NCBI GenBank assembly: GCA_018907035.1
Contig: JACCIC010000121.1
Span: 431,001-495,000 of the forward strand
DNA length: 64,000 nucleotides
Reading direction: 5' to 3'
DNA from: Sycobia sp. Sy_11
Taxonomy: Eukaryota; Arthropoda; Insecta; Hymenoptera; Epichrysomallidae
Both the position numbers and the translations under genes were made by a program. Below, piece by piece: positions 56,706 through 64,000 of the stretch; position 1 is the first letter of the stretch, and each line of letters opens with the position of its first letter. The notes under the pieces are model-generated. The model worked only from the letters and a program-made list of their open reading frames with translations, ran no database searches and was not told the DNA's origin.

Positions 56706-56746
<41 letters not shown>
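56706..56746. repeat. (TA)n microsatellite
   Basis: Perfect TA repeat of about 41 bp, followed by a TATCAT-type imperfect repeat to about 56790. Confidence 0.95.
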
Positions 56747-56748
<2 letters not shown>

Positions 56749-56967
56749 CACATTATCCTATATCATCATATTATATCATATCATATCATTTTTTTTAAAT
56801 ATATATTTAATATAAAAATTTTAATAATTTATATTATTTTTCGGTTTTTAAGATTTTTACGTTATTTCATCTAATATATATTATACTAATTTTTCAAAAT
56901 TTTTTTTATACATATTAGAAGGCAAACTTAGTTTCCGACCTTCACATTTAGATGGCGATATAAGTGG

Positions 56968-56999
56968 TATAAAAGTCAGATGTGTCGGGAGCAAGCAGT
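56968..56999 (+). promoter_or_regulatory. TATA box and initiator-like sequence at LINE 5' end
   Basis: TATAAAA at 56968-56974 lies outside the LINE, in the flank. GCAGTC (56995-57000) inside the LINE 5' end lies 29 bp downstream of it, at core-promoter spacing. The TATA box may be fortuitous or may reflect target choice. Confidence 0.35.
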
Positions 57000-57137
57000 C
57001 GAGTATTAAAATTGAGTGCCAATTCAAAGTTTAACAATTATTTTCTTACTAGTTTTATTTTTCATATTCAAGCAATTGTTATATTTCTATAATGCAATAG
57101 TGTATGTAAATTTAATAGTTTAACTCCCGTCTCGGCG

Positions 57138-58493
57138 GTGAGCACAGGAAAAACAATAAAAATAGCTTCTGACGTTAACGATGATCCCGAACACTTGAAC
57201 ACATTTATTTGTAAAGCAAATTCAAATGAGATGAATTTGGATTGTGAATCAGTGAACTATAAAAGAAAATCAATGAATTCTGAGATTATTGATGATAATA
57301 TCCAGCCCAAATTACATAAAAAGGAAAACATTGATACACCAGTTAATGTGCGATCCAAGATTAATGCTAATTATGCTATACAAGGAAATTATAGTAAACT
57401 AGTGGTAAAAAGACAACAGTTAAATAGCTCCTATAATTCGAGTAGAAGTAAATTTCGAGTAGAAGTCTTTTTAACGGCACAAGAAGTGAATCGTCTTATA
57501 GCAGATAAAAATCTAATTAACCATAACGTAGAGGTATTTGTACCGGGTCATCGGAAATTGAGAAAGGGAGTTAATAACATTTGCCAACAGAAATTTCCGA
57601 AGAAAGAATTTTGGAATCAATTGTTTCAAATATTCTAGTTCTTGAAGTAAAAGAGTTAAATAGAAGAAATAGGAACGACTCTAATGATGAAAGTAAGTGG
57701 ATTCCCAGTCGCGTAGTGTTAATAACATTTAACGTTCAAATTTTTCCTACCGAGATATTTATTCTCAGTGTCCGAAGTTCTGCTGAACCCAATGTGTCGC
57801 GACCGCTGCAATGTTACAATTGTTTTCATTTGCGACACATAATCAAATTATGTAGAGGTAAACCAATTTGTATTATATATGACGATCTGAAACACAATAA
57901 CAATGAAACATGTAAAATTGATACTCCAGTATGTGCAAATTGTCAAGGCCCGCACAAAAGTATAGGCATGTGATAACATTCCGTTTCTCGAAGCTAAGAA
58001 AATAATATTATAATAAAGACAATAATATAAAATAAAGATATTGCAAAAGAAAATGCTCCATTCAAAATAAAAGAGAATTTTCTAGAAATCATTCATCAAA
58101 AATTGCAACAACAAAAAAATACAGTGATGTTATTTCTAAGAAATACAATAATAATATAAATCAAATAAACATTGAAAATGCTAATCATGGCCAATAAACC
58201 AATCAAAAAAGTAATTACAAGTCTCATTCATATTCCCAACAACAGCCCCATCAACAACTGAAACAACAGCAGCAGGAACAGGAACAACAACAACAATATG
58301 AGCAACAACAGCATCAAGAAGATGAAGAATGTAAAGGCCAAAAACAGAAAAACAATAGTCACGAACCCATAGTTAACAATAAGAACTCTGTAAATCAAAG
58401 TAATCCCAGATTAAAAAAAAATGTTATTACGAGACTTGCAAAAAAATTGAAATCTAAAAATAAAAACCAAGATTTATTTAGTGGCGACAGGTA
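57138..58493 (+). pseudogene. LINE ORF1 (nucleic-acid-binding protein)
   Basis: The coding frame appears to begin with GTG AGC ACA at 57138. No in-frame ATG precedes it before the stop at 57090, so the original ATG probably mutated. A frameshift near 57580 moves the frame. The second part has CYNCFHLRHIIKLC (a C-x2-C-x4-H-x4-C knuckle, about 57812-57853) and a further Cys/His segment ending CANCQGPH. After a stop at about 57974 the tail is Gln-rich (about 58235-58320) and then Lys-rich. Confidence 0.8.
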
Positions 58494-58703
58494 ATATTTT
58501 AAAGGTAGCCTTCCATTTCTAATCTACAATTACAAACTTCCGAGCTATATTTCAAACTAATGTTTAAACTAATTTTTTAAACTATTTATTCAAATCGTAA
58601 AATATTTTTGACAGCGATAGAAATATAATGTGTAACTTAATTGTACGGACAAATTTTTCATTACTTATAACTCTTTCGTAATATATATATTTCATACAAT
58701 CTC

Positions 58704-61700
58704 ATGCCAGTAAAAAATTACAATAACCTAAGAATACTTCAATGAAACGCTCGATCCCTTAAAAATAAATTAGATATTCAAAGCTACTGTGATGAGTACG
58801 ATGTCTTAGTTATACTAGAAACTTGGATTAAACCAAAAGACAAATTTAATATCAGTGGCTTTAAAGCAACTCATTTTGACACGAAAGCAGACAATACCAG
58901 AGGAGAAAGAATAGCAATATTTGTCAAAAATTCCCTGATCTTTGATCGGATAGAATTCAATTTACAACTTGATAGTTTAGAGGTAGGGCCAGTATCTATA
59001 AACACAAATCTTGGTCAACTAGTAATTATTGCTTGCTATAGATCACCAGTGTAGGTTAACTCCCTTACGGTCATGAACTAAAATTATTGACAACCGAACC
59101 CAGCCAAAATTCGAGTTTCTTAATGATAGGTGGTTTCAATGCTCATCATATTCTTTGGAACAGTTCTTATTGCTGTAAAAATGGCAATACTGTATTTTAC
59201 TCCATTAATAATAATGCATTTTTTTTACTGTATAATAGGGACCCACTCATTTTTACTACGACTATAATGATAGCACTCAAGTAAAATTTTCTAATATAGA
59301 TCTATCATTCTTTTCTATGAATATTGCTCTCTGTTCTAATTGGACTGTACTAGATGACCCAAAAGGCAGCGACCACTTCGCGATACTTATTGAAATTAAT
59401 GTTCAACCTAAACATGTATACGAACAAAGTTATAAATACTATGTGAATAATATCGATTGGGAAAAATTTTAAAATAATCTATTGCAGACAAAAATTTCTT
59501 GACAAACATTTCTCAGCCTTGATTTTATTAATGTAGATTGTACTGAGTTTCTCAAGATAATAAATTTAATAATTTTGATTCAAATTCAGTGGAATATAAT
59601 CATCAATATGATGGCTTTTTTCTGATCCCATTTTCTTTTGAAGAGTTGCAATGTGCACTAGAATCATCCAAAAACAACTCATCTCCCAGTAAAGATAAAA
59701 TCACCTACCAAATTCTGAGTTATCAGAATTCTACAAACGGATCCAATTTGACATACTTAATGATTTATTTATATCAAGAAAATACCCTAATCAATGGAAT
59801 GACTACTTAATAGCATTTATTCTAAAACAAAATAACAGTAAATCTCGCTCAATTGCCCTAGCTTCTTTCATTCTAAGACTATTAAAAAAACTAGTAAATT
59901 TTAGAACAACATGGTTTCTGGAAAACAATAATCTCATACTAGACTGTCAATTTGGCTATAGAAAGAATAAATCTTGCATAGACAATTTGTGTATTTTAAC
60001 AAATGAAATTCATCAATCGTTTTATAAAAATGAAAACCTTATCGCTTTTTTCCTAGATATAAAAGGAGCTTTTGATAACATGATTCCAGATTTAATGTTA
60101 AAAGACCTACATAATTTAAATTTATCTTATCAGTATATCCAGTTTTATAAAAATTTAATATATAAAAGAAATTTATTTCCTATGAATATTGATTGCGGAA
60201 ACTCTGCATTTACTGCAAATAAGTCTCCCGCAGGGATCAGGTTAATTTTGTTAACATTTATACCAAATTTCTAGTTGAACTTGTATGGAATAAAATCAAA
60301 ATTCTAATGTTTGCCGATGATATTGTTATTTATGAGCAGGCGAAAGATACTCAAAGGGTTTTAACGAACCTTGAAGAATGTGTAAATAAACTATATATTA
60401 AGCTATGCAAGAAAACCCTCATTCTTTCTCCTGAAAAATGTAATCTATTACTTTTTAATAAAAATAAATGCAAAACAAAAATCAATGGAAATCATATATA
60501 TGCATTCAAAACAGTTAGATTTTTAAGAATGACTTTATATAAGAAACTATCTTGGATGCCGCTTATGAAAAATTTGACTATAAATATATTTTCCCGTTAA
60601 TGATTCTCAAATCTCTATCTGGAGTTAGGTGGGGCTCCGACCCTATCATTCTGTTCATGCTTTATAAATCACTGATAAGATTAAGAACCGAATAGGGGGG
60701 ATTCTTGATTACACTTAAAGAACCGAACCAAAGCAATACCTTGCAAAGGATACAAAACGCAGTGGTTAGAATTGCATTAGTGTATAGGAACTCTACTCCT
60801 GTCAATATTTTCTCAGCAGAATCAAAAATTGAATACCTAAAACATAGATTTGAATTTTTAGGGTCTAAATATATAATTAAAAATTTAGCAATAGAACCAA
60901 ATCTAATGATCGAATGTATTGAAAACACACAATCTATCCGTACATCCGTTATATAAAAATAATTGTAAGAAATCTATAATTCTAGAATGTTATGAAAAAA
61001 TGTGGCAATCAACAGGTCTATTGTTCAAATCGTGTTAACATATTAAATTTTCAATACTGTATCTATCAACATTCTCACACGTTAGCAGTGATAACAACCT
61101 TGTTTCTTTAATTCAATCATCAACCGATCCCATTTCTACGTTAACAGAGAAATTTCCTATAACTGCTAGTATTGATATTTACACTGATAGTTCGAAAACT
61201 ATCAAGGGTGAACAATCTTACGTCGGGTTTTCTTACTGGTCGGAAAATAAGCAATACAGAGCATCATACAAATTCCCTAGCTCGACCTCAGTTTTTACAG
61301 CTGAGTGTTATACACTCTTATATATTCTTAATAAAATTATTAGTTTAAACTCTGAACACGTCAACCCCGGTCAAAGTAAAACGTTTTGAATTTTTCAGAC
61401 TCATTAAGTTTGGTAAATCCTCTAAAACAAATCTAGGGCCTTAAATCGGAATCACCATTACTCTTTCAAATTAAGCACTGCCTCTACTTTACTAACGCTA
61501 TCAATCTCAATATTAAAGTCTATTGGATTCCGGCACATAAAGGAATTGTCGGTAATGAACAAACTAATATCGCTGCAAAAAAGCAGCATTAGAGGGAATT
61601 GTAAGAAATATTGATATTCCTCACTTTGATCTTTATCTAGAGTATAAAATAAAATGTAAAAAAAAACTATGTAAAAGAGGTCCTAGAAAGCAGCAATTCT

Positions 61701-62070
61701 ACCGGCACATTCTATTTTAAAAACTTCTACAACCATAAAAAAACCTTGGTTTCATAATTTAAAGATAAATAGAAAATGTATCATAGTCATTAATAGGCTA
61801 AGCAGAAATCACTCGTCATTAAACTGCTCACTATTTAAATCCAACATCGTTAAGTCTAACCTATGCAGATGCGATCAAGAACAAGAAAATGCAGATCATG
61901 TTTTTTGGTGCTGTGAAATTTATCAAAACGAACGACTAGAACTAATAAGCGTATTAAATAAACTTAAAATCATTGGACCTTACTCTATATACTCCCTTCT
62001 ATCAAATTTAGATCTTAATGTTCTTAATGGTCTTAATACATTTATCTGTAAAACCAATGTTAACATTTAA
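58704..62070 (+). pseudogene. LINE ORF2: endonuclease, reverse transcriptase, RNase H
   Basis: The AP endonuclease reads NARSLKNKLDIQSYCDEYDV (about 58747-58806), then LVILETWI, GGFNAHHILWN (about 59128-59160) and GSDHFAIL (about 59367-59392). In RT, YRKNKSCIDNL and FFLDIKGAFDNMI precede the active site MFADDIVIYE (60307-60336), intact. RNase H has SIDIYTDSSKTIKG (about 61170-61210) and WIPAHKGIVGNE (about 61525-61562). The C-terminus has LCRCDQEQENADHVFWCC (about 61859-61914). Stops occur early (after RILQ) and frameshifts are frequent. Confidence 0.9.
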
Positions 62071-62403
62071 AAATTAAAATTATATTATAATAAAAATATA
62101 TCATACGTTATTTGTATATACACTCTGTTACGCTTATATATGCGCATGTATCTGTGCACATAATGGTAGTATTATATAGTTTTAAATATCGGCCTTATAC
62201 TGTATACCATCTAGACATATAACTTATTGTGTTTTGACAATTTGTGTACTTATAAAAGCCAATAAAACTTACTTAATCAATCAATCAATCAATCAGATGT
62301 GTCGGATCTAGTACTTATTTTTTAGTTTTGGCATTTACCAATAAAATTCAGTTAACAGGCGCTATCATTTGTGTAAACATTTTAATTTTTTGATCAGTGA
62401 GAA

Positions 62404-62618
62404 ATGAATCATGATAAATCATTTTTTCGACATGTGCTTTTGCACTATTTTGATTTGAAAAAAAGTGTATCAGAAACTTATTGATTGCTTCAAGAATATT
62501 ATGGCAAAGAAGCTCCGCGCTTACAAAATGTAAACAATGGTTTCATCGGTTTAGAAGTGGAGATACTGATGTTAATGACAAAGAACGTTCTGGATAACCG
62601 AAAAAGTTTAAAGTAGTG
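62404..62618 (+). pseudogene. Mariner transposase N-terminal fragment
   Basis: ATG at 62404, then FFRHVLLHYFDLKKSVSETY, a stop, LLQEYYGKEAP, and after a shift KQWFHRFRSGDTDVNDKERS. This is the N-terminal DNA-binding part of a mariner transposase. It ends in unrelated AT-rich sequence; no catalytic region follows. It begins about 100 bp after the LINE. Confidence 0.75.
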
Positions 62619-63821
62619 AACTTCTTCTTTTATTTTGTTTAATAGATTCTTTAATTGTTTAATCTTCAATTAATATCATTATCAATCATTTGCCATGCAT
62701 TAAATGTTAAAATTAGATTACAAAATTCATTAATTTATTTTATGAATTTCATTGTATTTTTTTATGTACAGTTTAATTGAATGTATAAATTATTCTTATT
62801 GAATTGAATGTATTGATCACCCATTCGTATAAAAAAAGTATGACTGTGCTCATACTTCGGTGGATTGGCGTTGCAGCGCATATATTGTGCGTAGACCCTG
62901 CGAATGCAACGCATTTTGAATGTTGTGGCCGCATTCTTTTGTGAGGGCGCATTTAAGGATGTCGCTACCGTATGTTTTTTTATATTGACATTTTTTTTCT
63001 GCATTTAATTGGAGGGGAGCGCGGGGCAGAGGGAATGCCGTGAATTCCCTCCGCGTACGCTGTGGTCAAAAAACGTGCAGTCCCGATGGCTGGCTATATG
63101 TAAAGATAGCGCAGATGTGGCGGCTTTCCTGCTTCATTCTCTCAAACGCCTAGAAACATCATTTCAGAAGGGGGAAAGTAGTTGATGATGATTTGCGATT
63201 AGTTTATGACAACAATCTTTATAGGTTATGAGAATGTAAACACTGTTCTTGACGTAGGTTTTTACCTATAGGGTTTTCCCTGCGTGATGGGTGAATACCT
63301 GAGCAAATGCGGGAACAGTGTAGAAGAATTATTAAGATTGTTCGATGTTTGCAAATTTGTGTATTTAAGAAAAGATCCTTGGTCCGCGCGGTTTATGGCG
63401 CTAGCGCTCTTGGGCAGGGTCGGAGGTTTTTTGGTGCATAAACCTCGCTCGCGCTCGCGACATATGTTTCGGCGTAGGCAAAACTAGAGACAATCGTAGA
63501 AATTTATTACACCTTGAAGATGTAAAAGGCATTGAATTTCAACATCTTACGATGGGAAATAAGGATCTGGGGAAGGAAAAAATTTAGGCGGCGAAACGAC
63601 GATGAGCGCAGTTTTCTATGGATTTGCAGACAGTTTTTCACGAGTCTCGGAGCCGAATACTTCGAGGATTGTACAGAGTTTTCCTTTAATATATTTCCTT
63701 GTCTTTACTCCGAAAATTTCATTTTTTGATTATTGATTATTCAATTTCCCTTATAAATTTAGACTGCTATGAATTGAATAAATGTTTCAATATATTAAGA
63801 AATTTTGATAAATTCATAAAC
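62619..63821. other. Unassigned stretch with GC-richer block
   Basis: About 62860-63680 is GC-richer. A 66-codon frame from ATG 63287 to TAG 63487 starts MGEYLSKCGNSVEELLRLFD; I recognise no family and see no splice or promoter support. An unusual AGGGGAGCGCGGGGCAGAGGG patch (about 63013-63035) stands out. Confidence 0.4.
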
Positions 63822-63862
63822 TCTGGACGCAATCCCGCTCAAGAGAGCGGCTTCAGTATTTA
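63822..63862. repeat. Hairpin segment shared with 27553-27595
   Basis: CCGCTC AAGA GAGCGG (63835-63850) forms a 6-bp stem. It and flanking bases (GGAC ... CAGTAT) resemble 27553-27595 at about three of four positions. It may be the terminus of a dispersed element. Confidence 0.4.
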
Positions 63863-64000
63863 TAAATTATAAATAATAATTATAACTTTCCTAATTCTCT
63901 ACTTTTATATGCAGTCTTACTTCTTTATAAGGATGGCTGATTTATGCATTCAATTCCATAAGGAAAAATTTACACAGAAAATTGAAATGTACAAAAGAAA
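63863..64000. other. AT-rich window end
   Basis: Nothing recognised. Confidence 0.6.

Larger units (their letters stand above)
55483..56967. other. Unassigned stretch with microsatellites and GC-richer island
   Basis: TA arrays at 55522-55567, 56309-56360 and 56706-56746, and a GA array at 55832-55879. Between about 55570 and 56290 the sequence is GC-richer and purine-biased, with long repeat-driven open frames on both strands. No exon or family recognised. Confidence 0.5.
56989..62292 (+). mobile_element. Full-length I-like LINE retrotransposon, inactive
   Basis: The 13-bp sequence TCAGATGTGTCGG occurs at 56976-56988 and 62293-62305 and is the target duplication. The 5.3-kb element has a 5' leader, ORF1 with CCHC knuckles, and ORF2 with AP endonuclease, RT, RNase H and a C-terminal Cys-rich motif. 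It ends in (AATC)n (62274-62293). RNase H after RT, plus the C-x-C ... ENADHVFWCC motif, points to the I group rather than jockey. Both ORFs carry stops and frameshifts. Confidence 0.93.

Noticed and set aside
57138..57140. GTG as a genuine start codon for LINE ORF1
   Set aside because: Eukaryotic ORFs start with ATG; a mutated ATG is the simpler reading.

Overview
This is an AT-rich (about two-thirds A+T by eye) eukaryotic window, most likely an insect and plausibly a hymenopteran. That assignment is an inference from the mix of repeats: mariner, BEL/Pao, Gypsy, Copia, an I-like LINE, a Penelope-like element, Helitron-like elements and a tRNA-derived SINE. It also rests on the insect-style TATA/initiator promoters and the many long (TA)n and (GA)n arrays. 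No operons, rRNA, tRNA genes or CRISPR were seen.

Layout. 0-14 kb is mostly non-coding: an inverted pair of hairpin repeats (424-575 and 3588-3718), a decayed mariner (4.7-5.8 kb), another mariner remnant (11.2 kb) and GC-richer islands without a clear gene. 14.4-16.0 kb holds a Penelope-like 3' end with a hammerhead-ribozyme-like fold and a SINE with a 15-bp target duplication. 16.3-17.0 kb holds a possible small intronless gene for a secreted peptide. 17.8-21.8 kb is a decayed BEL/Pao element, followed by a second SINE. 26.95-29.68 kb is a gutted Gypsy copy in + orientation. 30.9-31.7 kb has two mariner scraps. 33.27-33.75 kb is a cluster of long microsatellites.

34.4-38.2 kb is the 3' half of a Copia element (LTR, RNase H, RT, minus strand) butted against a Helitron-like element. 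39.3-41.0 kb is the best host-gene candidate: CCAAT, E-box, TATA and initiator at canonical spacing, a signal-peptide exon with a good splice donor, and a possible second exon 1.4 kb on, with a CR1-like LINE scrap in the intron. 41.54-42.57 kb is a complete mariner with matched termini and a continuous but internally deleted transposase. 44.37-49.08 kb is a complete Gypsy element (minus) with 267-bp LTRs, interrupted by a nested solo-LTR-like insertion.

50.4-54.6 kb is a second Copia copy (minus) with its 5' LTR and tRNA-iMet-type primer site, followed by another Helitron-like copy. 56.98-62.3 kb is a full-length but mutated I-like LINE with 13-bp target duplications. The last kilobases hold a mariner N-terminal scrap and unassigned sequence.

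Every mobile-element reading frame is broken or lacks catalytic residues except the mariner frame at 41.6-42.4 kb, which is open but lacks its first catalytic Asp. The window reads as a transposon graveyard around one or two possible small secreted-protein genes. I found no convincing undescribed multi-gene system.
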